From: Kitasatospora mediocidica KCTC 9733
GTDB lineage: Bacteria > Actinomycetota > Actinomycetes > Streptomycetales > Streptomycetaceae
Assembly: GCF_000744225.1 (NCBI RefSeq)
Contig: NZ_JQLN01000005.1
Coordinates: 310,001 to 374,000 of the forward strand
Direction of reading: 5' to 3'
DNA: 64,000 bases
Below the pieces are notes generated by a model. It worked only from the letters and a program-made list of their open reading frames with translations, had not been told where the DNA came from and did not search any database. The stretch's first letter is position 1, and each line of letters begins with the position of its first letter. The translations under genes were made by a program, and so were the position numbers. Of the stretch, positions 21,183 through 28,719 are shown one piece after another.

Positions 21183-22175
21183 TCAGAAGAGCACGCGGGC
21201 CAGCGCGGAACGGGCCGCGGTCACCCGCGGGTCGTCCGGTCCGATCACCTCGAAGAGTTCCAGCAGCCGCAGCCGCACGGTGTCCCGGTCGGCGCCGAAG
21301 GTGCGGCCGACGGTCTGCACCAGGCGCCCGAAGGCGTCCTCGACGTGACCGCCCACCAGATCCAGGTCCGCCGCGTCCAGCTGGGCCGACACCGAGGCCG
21401 GGTCGGACGCGGCCGCGGCGCGGACGGCCTGCGGGTCCAGCGCCTCCACCCGGCGCAGCAACTGCGCCTGGGCCAGGCCGAGCTGGGCCTCGACGTTGCC
21501 GGGCTGGTCGGCCAGCACGTTCTGGTAGGCCTGGATGGCGCCGCCCAGGTCGCCGCGGTCCAGCGCGTCGTGCGCGGCGGAGAGCGCGGGGTCCTCCGGG
21601 CGGCCCGGCGCACCGGCGCCCTCGACGGGGGCCGCGCCCGAACCGCCGACGATGCCGAAGCGCTGCTCGGCCACCGCGATCAGCTGGTCGAGGATCTTGC
21701 GGACGTTCGCCTCGTTCTCGGCGCCCTGGAAGAGCGGCACCAGCTGGCCGGCCACCACGGCCATCACGGCCGGGATGCCCTGGATGCCGAACTGCTCGGC
21801 GATCAGCTGGTTGGCGTCCACGTCGATACGGGCGAGCACGATCCGGCCGGCGTACTCCTCGGCCAGGCGCTCCAGGATCGGGCTGAGCTGCTTGCAGGGG
21901 CCACACCACTCGGCCCAGAAGTCGACGACGACCGGGACCTCGGCGGACCGCTGGACGACCTCGGCCTCGAAGGTCTCCTCGCTGACGTCGATGACGAGCG
22001 GGTAGGCCGGGCCCGGGAGCTCGACGCCGGACTCCTCGGCGGCGGCCGCCTGGCGGGCGCGCTCGGCGCGGGCCTGCTCGGCCTTCTGCGCGGCCTCCCC
22101 GGCCGCCTTCACCGCGGCGAGGTCGACCGCGCCGCGCAGGGCGGCGCTGTTCAGATGCGTGTTCCGTGGCTGCAT
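21183..22175 (-). CDS. Thioredoxin-TPR protein (CnoX/YbbN-like)
   Basis: 330 residues. Residues ~60-165 are a thioredoxin fold with the active-site motif W-C-G-P-C (C91, C94) in DFWAEWCGPC; the C-terminal half is helical with TPR-like repeats (AHDALDRGDLGGAIQAYQNV). That layout is the CnoX/YbbN family, which acts as a holdase and passes substrates to chaperonins; unlike E. coli YbbN, both cysteines are present, so redox activity is possible. The N-terminal ~50 residues are charged, Ala-rich and probably disordered. ATG 22175 has GGAGG nine bases upstream. The gene is divergent from a TetR regulator. Confidence 0.88.
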   Translation of the reverse strand: MQPRNTHLNSAALRGAVDLAAVKAAGEAAQKAEQARAERARQAAAAEESGVELPGPAYPLVIDVSEETFEAEVVQRSAEVPVVVDFWAEWCGPCKQLSPILERLAEEYAGRIVLARIDVDANQLIAEQFGIQGIPAVMAVVAGQLVPLFQGAENEANVRKILDQLIAVAEQRFGIVGGSGAAPVEGAGAPGRPEDPALSAAHDALDRGDLGGAIQAYQNVLADQPGNVEAQLGLAQAQLLRRVEALDPQAVRAAAASDPASVSAQLDAADLDLVGGHVEDAFGRLVQTVGRTFGADRDTVRLRLLELFEVIGPDDPRVTAARSALARVLF

Positions 22176-22370
22176 GTCACTATCCTCCCCCGTCCGCGCG
22201 AATGCCGGGCACCATCCGCCGGAAAGTCCGCCGCGGGCTGGTGCGCGCGCCGGACGCCGCTCCGGACGGAGCCCCTCTCCCCTGTAGCCGTTCTCGCTGC
22301 GGCGCGGATCCCCACCCGCGCCCCGCGCCGTCGCCCCTCCCACAGGGCCGGCACGTGGTTGCCGCTCTTT

Positions 22371-22387
22371 CGCTACGAGTCGTAGCG
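22371..22387. promoter_or_regulatory. Candidate operator between thioredoxin-like and TetR genes
   Basis: CGCTACGAGTCGTAGCG: perfect 8-bp inverted repeat about a single base. It is the only notable sequence in the 366-base gap (22176-22541) between divergent genes, which otherwise is GC-rich with no gene. Its size and position fit a TetR-family operator, 155 bases before the TetR start and 196 before the thioredoxin start. Confidence 0.5.
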
Positions 22388-22541
22388 TATCTGCCTACCG
22401 CCCCCTCGCCGCAAGCCCGCCCGGCCCGTGGGGAACGTGACGTCCCCCACTTTCCGCCGTGCCTTTCGCCACCGCGCAACTGCGGATACGGTGGCCTCCC
22501 CCACCCAAGCTACTCATCAGTACAGATCGCAAGGAGCCCTG

Positions 22542-23168
22542 GTGGCCACCCCTCCACCCGCACCGCACCGCGCGAAGGGCCGACCGCGCAGCGCGACCGC
22601 CGACCGCGCGATCCTCGCCGCCACCCGCGAAGCTCTGGCCGAAGTCGGCTGGGGCGGGCTCAGCATCGGCCAGGTCGCGCTGCGGGCCGGCGTCGCCAAG
22701 ACCACCCTCTACCGCCGCTGGCCGTCCAAGAACGAGCTGGTGATGGACGCCGTGGCCACCCAGCTGGAGGAGCTGGAGGTGACCGACCTGGGCAGCCTGC
22801 GGGCGGACATCGAGGACGTGGTGGGACAGTTCGCCGCGCTGCTCTCCCGCCCGGAGACGCAGGCCGCGCTGCTCGCGCTGTTCGCCGAGGGCACCCGCGA
22901 CGCGCAGCTGCGCAAGCGGATCCGGGAGACCATCGTCGACCCGCAGAAGCGCCTGGTGCGCCAGGGCCGGGCCAACGCCCAGGCCCGCGGGGAGCTCGAC
23001 CCGGACCGCGACGAGGCCGCGGCGGCCGAGGAGATCGACATCATCTTCGACACCATCGCGGGCACCGTGGAGCACCGGATGCTGGTCAGCGGCGAGCCGG
23101 TCACCCCCGAGTGGATCTCCCGGTTCACCACCCTGCTGCTCAACCCGCTGCCGGGCTTCCGCGCCTGA
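22542..23168 (+). CDS. TetR/AcrR family transcriptional regulator
   Basis: 208 residues. GTG 22542 has AAGGAG five bases upstream; upstream in-frame starts would lack one. The N-terminal helix-turn-helix (LSIGQVALRAGVAKTTLYRR) is typical of TetR; the C-terminal ligand domain (TetR_C-type, ISRFTTLLLNPLPGF) gives no hint of ligand. Its neighbours are a divergent redox chaperone and, on the convergent side, icmA. A repressor of its own divergent region, through the palindrome at 22371-22387, is the simplest reading. Confidence 0.9.
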   Translation: MATPPPAPHRAKGRPRSATADRAILAATREALAEVGWGGLSIGQVALRAGVAKTTLYRRWPSKNELVMDAVATQLEELEVTDLGSLRADIEDVVGQFAALLSRPETQAALLALFAEGTRDAQLRKRIRETIVDPQKRLVRQGRANAQARGELDPDRDEAAAAEEIDIIFDTIAGTVEHRMLVSGEPVTPEWISRFTTLLLNPLPGFRA

Positions 23169-23174
23169 ACGCAG

Positions 23175-23215
23175 GCGAGCCCCGGAAAGTCGGTCCGGCC
23201 GACTTCCGGGGCTCG
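23175..23215. terminator. Bidirectional terminator between TetR gene and icmA
   Basis: An 18-bp stem with one bulged A (23175-23193 with 23199-23215) and 5-base loop, between convergent gene ends. Arms are GCGAGCCCCGGAAaGTCGG and complement. Confidence 0.88.
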
Positions 23216-23226
23216 CGGTGCAGCGA

Positions 23227-24930
23227 TCAGAACCCGGCGGGCTCGCGGTAGATGCCCCACTCGGCGCGCAAGGTGTTGCAGATCTCGCCCAGCGTCGCCT
23301 CGGCGCGGACCGCCTCCAGCATCGGCGGGATCATGTTGCCGCCGTCGCGGGCGGCGGCCAGCATCGCGTCCAGACCGGCCTTGACGGCGGCCTCGTCGCG
23401 GCCCGCCTTGCGCTCGGCCAGCACCCGGACCTGCTCGCGCTCGACCTCGTGGCTGACCCGCAGGATCTCCAGCGGCGGAGTGACCGACTTGGGGTGGCAG
23501 TTGACGCCGACCACCCGCTTCTCGCCCTTCTCCAGCGCCTGCTGGTACGCGAAGGCCGCCTCGGCGGTCTCGCTCATGAACCAGCCCTCCTCGATACCGC
23601 GCAGGATGCCCGCGGTCATCGGGCCGATCGCGTGGCTCTGCGAGTCCTGGGAGGCCTTGGCGCCCTTGGCCAGGATCTTGGCGAAGATCTCCTCGGCCTG
23701 CGCCTCGATCCGGTCGGTGAGCGCCTCGACGTACCAGGAACCGCCCAGCGGGTCGGCCACGTTGGCCACCCCGGTCTCCTCCATCAGCACCTGCTGGGTG
23801 CGCAGCGCGATCTCGGCGGCCAGCTCGGAGGGCAGCGCCAGGGTCTCGTCCAGGGCGTTGGTGTGCAGCGAGTTGGTGCCGCCCAGGATCGCCGAGAGGG
23901 CCTCCACAGCGGTGCGGACCACGTTGTTGTACGGCTGCTGCGCGGTCAGCGAGACGCCGGCGGTCTGCGTGTGGAACCGCAGCCACTGCGCCTTGTCGGT
24001 CTTGGCGCCGTAGGTGTCGCGCATCCAGCGGGCCCAGATCCGGCGCGCCGCGCGGAACTTGGCGATCTCCTCGAAGAAGTCCAGGTGGGCGTCGAAGAAG
24101 AACGACAGACCGGGCGCGAAGACGTCCACGTCCATGCCGCGGGACAGGCCCAGCTCCACGTAGCCGAAGCCGTCGGCGAGGGTGTACGCCAGCTCCTGCG
24201 CGGCCGTCGTACCGGCCTCGCGGATGTGGTAGCCGGAGACCGAGAGCGGCTTGTAGGCCGGGATGCCGTTCGCGCAGTACTCCATCAGGTCGCCGATCAG
24301 GCGCAGGTGCGGCTCCGGCGCGAAGAGCCACTCCTTCTGGGCGATGTACTCCTTGAAGATGTCGGTCTGCAGGGTCCCGTTGAGCACCGCCGGGTCGATC
24401 CCCTGACGCTCGGCCGCCACCAGGTACATGCAGAAGACCGGGACGGCCGGCCCGCTGATCGTCATCGAGGTGGTGACGTCGCCGAGCGGGATGCTGTCGA
24501 ACAGCACCTCCATGTCGGCGGCCGAGTCGATGGCCACGCCGCAGTGCCCGACCTCGCCGAGCGACTTGGGGTCGTCCGAGTCGTAGCCCATCAGGGTCGG
24601 CATGTCGAAGGCGACCGAGAGGCCGCCGCCGCCGGCCTCCAGGATCATCTTGTAGCGCTCGTTGGTCTGCTGGGCGTTGCCGAAGCCGGCGAACTGCCGG
24701 ATCGTCCAGGTCCGGCCGCGGTAGCCGGTGGGGTGCAGGCCGCGGGTGAACGGGTACTCGCCCGGCCAGCCGATCCGCTCGAAGCCCTCGTACGGGACAC
24801 CGGCGGGCGGCCCGTAGACCGGCTCCACGTCGTCGCCCGAGAGGGTGGTGAAGTCGGCGTCGCGCTTGCGGGCCTTGTCGTACCGCTGCTGCCAGCGCTG
24901 CCGGCCCCGCTCGATCTCTTCGGCGTCCAT
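23227..24930 (-). CDS. icmA: Isobutyryl-CoA mutase, large (substrate-binding) subunit
   Basis: IcmA interconverts isobutyryl-CoA and n-butyryl-CoA by a B12-radical mechanism, linking valine breakdown with butyryl-CoA. The product is 567 residues: the TIM-barrel half only, with no B12-binding domain, so a separate small subunit (IcmB) is needed from elsewhere. With ATG 24930 (GGGAG eight bases upstream) the specificity residues fall exactly at F80 (TIRQFAGF) and Q198 (EYIAQKEW), where methylmalonyl-CoA mutase has Tyr and Arg. That separates it from methylmalonyl- and ethylmalonyl-CoA mutases. Thiolase, epimerase, MeaB, Hbd and PduO genes lie within 27 kb. Confidence 0.93.
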   Translation of the reverse strand: MDAEEIERGRQRWQQRYDKARKRDADFTTLSGDDVEPVYGPPAGVPYEGFERIGWPGEYPFTRGLHPTGYRGRTWTIRQFAGFGNAQQTNERYKMILEAGGGGLSVAFDMPTLMGYDSDDPKSLGEVGHCGVAIDSAADMEVLFDSIPLGDVTTSMTISGPAVPVFCMYLVAAERQGIDPAVLNGTLQTDIFKEYIAQKEWLFAPEPHLRLIGDLMEYCANGIPAYKPLSVSGYHIREAGTTAAQELAYTLADGFGYVELGLSRGMDVDVFAPGLSFFFDAHLDFFEEIAKFRAARRIWARWMRDTYGAKTDKAQWLRFHTQTAGVSLTAQQPYNNVVRTAVEALSAILGGTNSLHTNALDETLALPSELAAEIALRTQQVLMEETGVANVADPLGGSWYVEALTDRIEAQAEEIFAKILAKGAKASQDSQSHAIGPMTAGILRGIEEGWFMSETAEAAFAYQQALEKGEKRVVGVNCHPKSVTPPLEILRVSHEVEREQVRVLAERKAGRDEAAVKAGLDAMLAAARDGGNMIPPMLEAVRAEATLGEICNTLRAEWGIYREPAGF

Positions 24931-24952
24931 GCGACCCACTCCCGCTCGTTGG

Positions 24953-24983
24953 AAGGACGTCCTTGAAATTTACTCGGACGTCC
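24953..24983 (-). promoter_or_regulatory. Twin GGACGTCC palindromes upstream of icmA
   Basis: AAGGACGTCCTT (24953-24964, perfect 12-bp palindrome) and GGACGTCC (24976-24983). Their centres are 21 bases apart, i.e. two helical turns, with an A/T-rich spacer (TGAAATTTACTC). The pair starts 22 bases before the icmA start codon, so it would cover the promoter or leader. Typical of a dimer-of-dimers repressor site. Confidence 0.5.
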
Positions 24984-25015
24984 TACTACTTGTCGATGAT
25001 GGCAGACCGCGAAAA

Positions 25016-25038
25016 GGCCCCCTCCGGTGGAGGGGGCC
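25016..25038 (-). terminator. Intrinsic terminator after DUF3817 gene
   Basis: A perfect 10-bp stem (GGCCCCCTCC with complement, 25016-25025 and 25029-25038), GGT loop, followed on the minus strand by TTTTC. One of the few here with a T run. Confidence 0.88.
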
Positions 25039-25058
25039 CGGCGTGTCGCGGATCGTGC

Positions 25059-25394
25059 TCAGGCGCCGACCGGCTGCGGGGCAGCGGGCGCGGCCGCGGC
25101 GGAGGCCTCACGGACCACTCGGCGCTCGGCGACGAACGAGGCGAACGGGATGCAGCCGGCGGCCAGCGTGAAGAGCAGCCGGCCCATCGGCCACTTGAGC
25201 TTCTGGCCGAGCAGGAAGGTCACCACGAAGTAGCCGATGTAGAGGTAGCCGTGCAGCATCGCCACGTACATCGTGGCGTCCTTGGCCGCGCCGAAGCCGT
25301 ACTTCGCGATCATGAAGCCGCAGAAGATCAGCAGCGCGCAGCCGGTCGCGATGGCCAGCGCCCGGTACCAGGCCAGCAGAGGGGTGGACTTCAT
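25059..25394 (-). CDS. DUF3817 family small membrane protein
   Basis: 111 residues, function unknown. Three hydrophobic segments: LAIATGCALLIFCGFMIAKY, MYVAMLHGYLYIGYFVVTFLL and LLFTLAAGCIPFASFV, then a Pro/Ala-rich tail. The central H-G-x-L motif is typical of DUF3817. ATG 25394; no clear ribosome binding site. It follows the MarR gene by 78 bases on the same strand, and a paralogue precedes that MarR gene. Confidence 0.85.
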   Translation of the reverse strand: MKSTPLLAWYRALAIATGCALLIFCGFMIAKYGFGAAKDATMYVAMLHGYLYIGYFVVTFLLGQKLKWPMGRLLFTLAAGCIPFASFVAERRVVREASAAAAPAAPQPVGA

Positions 25395-25472
25395 AGTGGG
25401 GCAGCCTTCGCGCTCGACAGGGGGTCGACAAGGGGGGTGAAGCTCATCCGAGGGTAACCGCCGTATCGACGA

Positions 25473-25991
25473 TCACTGCTCCGGGGGCTCGGTGAAGTCC
25501 CCGGCCGCCACCCGCAGCGGCCTGAGCAGCTCGAACACCTGTCGGCACTGCTCCTGGTCGTAGGATTCCAGGCCGAACTCGGCGGCCATCAGCTCCCGGG
25601 TGGCCTGCTCGACCGCGCTGCGGCCGAGCGGGGTGATCGAGGCCAGCACGCCCCGGCCGTCGTCCGGATTGGGACGCCGGGAGACCAGGCCCGCCTTCTC
25701 CAACCGGTCCACCGTGTTGGTGACGCTGGTGGGATGCACCATCAGCCGCTCGCCGATCTTCGAGAGCGACAGCTCCCCGGTGCGGCTGAAGGTCAGCAGC
25801 ACCAGCGCCTCGTAGCGCGCGAAGGTCAGCCCGTACGGCTTGACCACCGCGTCGACCCGGGCCAGCAGGATCTGGTGCGCGCGCATCACCGAGGTGATCG
25901 CCGCCATGGACGGCACGGCGCCCCAGCGACGGGCCCAGAGTTCGTCGGCGCGGGCGATCGGGTCGAAGTCGAGTGCGAGAGGTTTGGCCAC
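25473..25991 (-). CDS. MarR family transcriptional regulator
   Basis: 172 residues with a winged helix in the middle (ELSLSKIGERLMVHPTSVTN for the helix-turn-helix, RRPNPDDGRGVLASITPLG for the wing). Starts at GTG 25991; the sequence TACGGT-GAGGGC before it could be a weak Shine-Dalgarno or a -10 for a leaderless mRNA. It lies between two DUF3817 genes on the same strand, with 61- and 78-base gaps. The perfect palindrome upstream of the first DUF3817 gene (26442-26458) is a good candidate for its own operator. Confidence 0.9.
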   Translation of the reverse strand: MAKPLALDFDPIARADELWARRWGAVPSMAAITSVMRAHQILLARVDAVVKPYGLTFARYEALVLLTFSRTGELSLSKIGERLMVHPTSVTNTVDRLEKAGLVSRRPNPDDGRGVLASITPLGRSAVEQATRELMAAEFGLESYDQEQCRQVFELLRPLRVAAGDFTEPPEQ

Positions 25992-26052
25992 GCCCTCACC
26001 GTACCGGCGGGCCCACCGGGGCCTGCCGGTACGACCGCATGATGGGACCCGC

Positions 26053-26379
26053 TCAGGCCGCGGCGCGGGCCGGCTCGGCCGCCGGAACGCCGCCGCGCTC
26101 CTCCTTGGCCAGCATCCGCTCGGCGAAGAAGCCGCCGGTCGGGAGCACCGAGAGGATCAGCAGCAGCACCGCGCGCTTGAGGTCCCAGCCCTGCTTCTGC
26201 CAGGCCAGGGCCCAGAACGCGACGTACGCCAGGAAGAGCATCCCGTGGATCATGCCGAGCACCGGGACCGGGTTGAAGCTGGTGTTGTACTTGAACACCA
26301 TGCCGACCAGCAGCAGGAGGAAGGACAGACCCTCCGGGCCGGAGACGAGACGCAGGCGGTGGGCGGCGCTGTTCTTCAT
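26053..26379 (-). CDS. DUF3817 family small membrane protein (second copy)
   Basis: 108 residues. ATG 26379, with GAGG nine bases upstream, was chosen over GTG 26394. Segments RLVSGPEGLSFLLLLVGMVF, IHGMLFLAYVAFWALAW and AVLLLILSVLPTGGFF are membrane-spanning; MIHG marks the DUF3817 family. First gene of the DUF3817-MarR-DUF3817 set. The two copies share fold and motif but are clearly diverged, so the duplication is old. Confidence 0.85.
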   Translation of the reverse strand: MKNSAAHRLRLVSGPEGLSFLLLLVGMVFKYNTSFNPVPVLGMIHGMLFLAYVAFWALAWQKQGWDLKRAVLLLILSVLPTGGFFAERMLAKEERGGVPAAEPARAAA

Positions 26380-26419
26380 GACGGGGGACCTCACTGCGGG
26401 CGGGGGCGACGGGGTCGGC

Positions 26420-26458
26420 TTGTGAACGGACGCACAAACCGCTGCCCATTATGGGCAG
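26420..26458 (-). promoter_or_regulatory. Promoter with palindrome and Rex-like site for DUF3817-MarR-DUF3817
   Basis: CTGCCCATTATGGGCAG (26442-26458) is a perfect 8-bp inverted repeat about one base; on the minus strand it contains CATAAT, a good -10. Just downstream, TTGTG-N8-CACAA at 26420-26437 matches 14 of 18 positions of the Rex consensus TTGTGAACGCGTTCACAA when read on the minus strand. Both lie 41-79 bases before the start of the first gene. Confidence 0.5.
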
Positions 26459-26594
26459 GCCCGTCCGGCGGAGCGTGCGCCGGGGGCCCGCTCGTGCCCG
26501 AGGTCACATCCGCGCGCCCCCCGACGATCAGCTCGCTATCCTGCTTCCCGCGCGGCCGAGCGCCGACCGCGCACCGACCAGGGGGAGCACCACC

Positions 26595-27359
26595 ATGTTC
26601 AAGCGGGACTGGGACCGTCGGACCTGCGCCAAGCGCGGCCACACCACCTACGCCCCGTCCGAGCCGGACCTGCGCGAGCGGCTGCACGCCGCCACCGCCC
26701 TCGGCGACGCCTGGCGCTGCCTGCGCTGCGGCGACTTCGCGCTCGGCGACCCGGACGGTTCGGGGCCGGCCGAGAACGCCCCGCTGGTCCCGCGCGGCAA
26801 GGCCCTGCGCGACCTCTTCATCCTGCGCTTCCTCGCCGTCGAGCGGGTGCTGCGCGGTGTGCTGATCATCCTGGCGGCCTGGGCGGTGTGGAAGTTCTCC
26901 AACAGCCAGAACGCCGTGCGCGACCTGTTCGACCAGGACCTGACGACCTTCAAGCCGGTCGCCGACCACTTCCACTACGACCTCGACCACTCGCCGGTGG
27001 TCGACACCATCCGCAAGACCTTCGACTACAAGCACAACACCCTGGTGATCGTCGCCGTGGCGCTGCTCGCCTACGCGCTGATCGAGCTGGTCGAGGGCGT
27101 CGGCCTGTGGCTGGGGCGGCGCTGGGCCGAGTACCTGACCGTGATCGCCACCGCCGCCTTCCTCCCGCTGGAGGGCTACGAACTGACCGAACACGTCACC
27201 GCCTTCAAGATCGGCACCCTCGCGCTCAACGTCCTCGCGGTGCTCTGGATCCTGGTGTCCAAGCGGCTCTTCGGCCTGCGCGGCGGGGTCGAGGCGTTCG
27301 AGGCCGAGCGGCATTCCGCCTCCTTCCTGGAGGTCGAGACCTCCGCCGGCACCGTCTGA
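26595..27359 (+). CDS. DUF2127 family membrane protein
   Basis: 254 residues, function unknown. ATG 26595 with GGGGGAG seven bases upstream. A soluble N-terminal part has two cysteine pairs' worth of ligands (RRTCAKRGH, CLRCGDF), possibly a metal site. Then come four hydrophobic segments: VERVLRGVLIILAAWAVW, LVIVAVALLAYALIELVEG, YLTVIATAAFLPLEGYEL and IGTLALNVLAVLWILV. The conserved EGVGLWLGRRWAEYLT is typical of DUF2127. It is divergent from the DUF3817-MarR set and may share its regulatory region. Confidence 0.85.
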   Translation: MFKRDWDRRTCAKRGHTTYAPSEPDLRERLHAATALGDAWRCLRCGDFALGDPDGSGPAENAPLVPRGKALRDLFILRFLAVERVLRGVLIILAAWAVWKFSNSQNAVRDLFDQDLTTFKPVADHFHYDLDHSPVVDTIRKTFDYKHNTLVIVAVALLAYALIELVEGVGLWLGRRWAEYLTVIATAAFLPLEGYELTEHVTAFKIGTLALNVLAVLWILVSKRLFGLRGGVEAFEAERHSASFLEVETSAGTV

Positions 27360-27384
27360 AGTGTCGCGGTACTGCACCGATCCT

Positions 27385-27411
27385 GGCCGGGCGGTCGATA
27401 GCCGCCCGGCC
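27385..27411 (+). terminator. Hairpin after DUF2127 gene
   Basis: A perfect 10-bp stem (GGCCGGGCGG, 27385-27394 with 27402-27411) and 7-base loop. Its right arm is also the left half of a perfect 18-bp palindrome at 27401-27418, so two structures exclude each other. Confidence 0.75.
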
Positions 27412-27418
27412 GGGCGGC

Positions 27419-27424
27419 TATCTT
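27419..27424 (+). promoter_or_regulatory. -10 box for leaderless AIM24 operon
   Basis: TATCTT ends six bases before the GTG at 27431. There is no Shine-Dalgarno sequence, so a transcript starting at or next to the start codon is likely. It directly abuts the 27401-27418 palindrome. Confidence 0.4.
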
Positions 27425-27430
27425 CACCTC

Positions 27431-28069
27431 GTGGCACAGTTCCGACTCCAGGGGTCCCGGGTACTCGCCGTCGATCTGGCGGGTGACGCCGTCAAGGCCC
27501 GCAACGGCTCGATGGTCGCCTACACCGGGCAGATGACGTTCAAGAAGCTCAGCGGCGGCGGTGACGGCCTGCGCGGCATGGTCACGCGCCGGCTGACCGG
27601 TGAGCAGATGACGGTGATGGAGGTCCAGGGCAAGGGCACCTGCTTCTTCGCCGCCCAGGCCACCGAGATCAATCTCGTGCGGCTGAACGGCGAGACGCTG
27701 TTCGTCGAGGCGGACAACCTGCTCTGCACCGAGGCGGGCCTGCGCACCGGCACCACGTTCACCGGCCTGAACGGGATGGCCTCCGGCGACGGCCTCTTCA
27801 CCACCAAGGTGGAGGGCTCGGGCTGGGCCGCGGTGACCTCGAACGGGCCGGCGGTGATCCTGCGGGTCTCGCAGGGGATGCCGCTGCGGGTGGACCCGGG
27901 CGCGTACGTCGCGCACACCGGCAACCTGAACCGCAGCCTGAAGTCCGGCGCGGGCTGGACCACGCTGATGGGCGAGGGCGGCGGCGAGGCGGTCCAGGCG
28001 GAGTTCACCGGCGAGGGCCTGGTCTATGTGCAGCCCTCCGAGAAGATCACCTTCGGGGGCGACGTCTGA
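27431..28069 (+). CDS. AIM24/TIGR00266 family protein (first of three)
   Basis: 212 residues, GTG start, function unknown. The sequence is beta-rich with repeated short strands (AYTGQMTFKKLSG, VEGSGWAAVTSNGPAVILRV, VDPGAYVAHTGNLNRSLKS), the pattern of the AIM24 double beta-barrel fold named after a mitochondrial protein; no catalytic residues are known. No signal or membrane segment, so cytoplasmic. First of three co-directional paralogues joined by TGATG overlaps. Confidence 0.87.
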   Translation: MAQFRLQGSRVLAVDLAGDAVKARNGSMVAYTGQMTFKKLSGGGDGLRGMVTRRLTGEQMTVMEVQGKGTCFFAAQATEINLVRLNGETLFVEADNLLCTEAGLRTGTTFTGLNGMASGDGLFTTKVEGSGWAAVTSNGPAVILRVSQGMPLRVDPGAYVAHTGNLNRSLKSGAGWTTLMGEGGGEAVQAEFTGEGLVYVQPSEKITFGGDV

Positions 28070-28719
28070 TGCCGTTTCACAAGATCAACGGGAAGATGGT
28101 CGAGGCGCCGGTCCAGCCCGGCCAGCGGATGTTCAGCCAGCGCGGCGCGATGCTCGGCTACCGCGGCGAGGTCAGCTTCACGCCGAACCTCACCGGCGGC
28201 CAGGGCGGCGTGATGTCAATGATCGGACGCCGGGTGGCCAACGAGGACACCCCGCTGATGACCGTCGAGGGCCGCGGCACCGTGCTGTTCGGCCACGGCG
28301 GGCACCACGTCCACGTGGTCGACCTGGTCGGCGACACGCTGTGCGTCGAGGCGGACCGGCTACTGGCCTTCGACGGGACGCTCCAGCAGTCCACCCTGTT
28401 CATGGGCTCGCAGGGCGGCGTGATGGGCATCGTCCGGGGCCAGGTGACCGGCCAGGGGCTCTTCACCACCCGGCTGTCCGGCCACGGCTCGGTGGCGGTG
28501 ATGGCGCACGGCGGTGTCTTCGAACTGCCCATCACCCCGGGCCAACCGGTGCACGTCGACCCGCAGGCGTACGTCGCGCACCGCGGCGAGGTCACCAACC
28601 GGCTGTCCAGTGCGCTGGGTTGGCGCGACATGATCGGGCGGGGCTCGGGCGAGGCGTTCCAGTTGGAGCTGTCCGGGCAGGGCACCGTCTACGTGCAGGC
28701 GAGCGAGGAGAAGCTCTGA
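28069..28719 (+). CDS. AIM24/TIGR00266 family protein (second of three)
   Basis: 216 residues. ATG 28069 shares a base with the stop of the first gene. The layout matches the first copy: AMLGYRGEVSFTPNLTGGQG, LVGDTLCVEADRLLAFDG, VDPQAYVAHRGEVTNRLSS and a C-terminal QLELSGQGTVYVQASEEKL. The conserved V-x-P-x-A-Y-V-A-H-x-G motif is shared. Function unknown; tight coupling suggests the three products act together in fixed ratio. Confidence 0.87.
   Translation: MPFHKINGKMVEAPVQPGQRMFSQRGAMLGYRGEVSFTPNLTGGQGGVMSMIGRRVANEDTPLMTVEGRGTVLFGHGGHHVHVVDLVGDTLCVEADRLLAFDGTLQQSTLFMGSQGGVMGIVRGQVTGQGLFTTRLSGHGSVAVMAHGGVFELPITPGQPVHVDPQAYVAHRGEVTNRLSSALGWRDMIGRGSGEAFQLELSGQGTVYVQASEEKL

Noticed and set aside
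23227..24930. Methylmalonyl-CoA or ethylmalonyl-CoA mutase
   Set aside because: Phe80 and Gln198 are the isobutyryl-CoA type, and there is no fused cobalamin domain.
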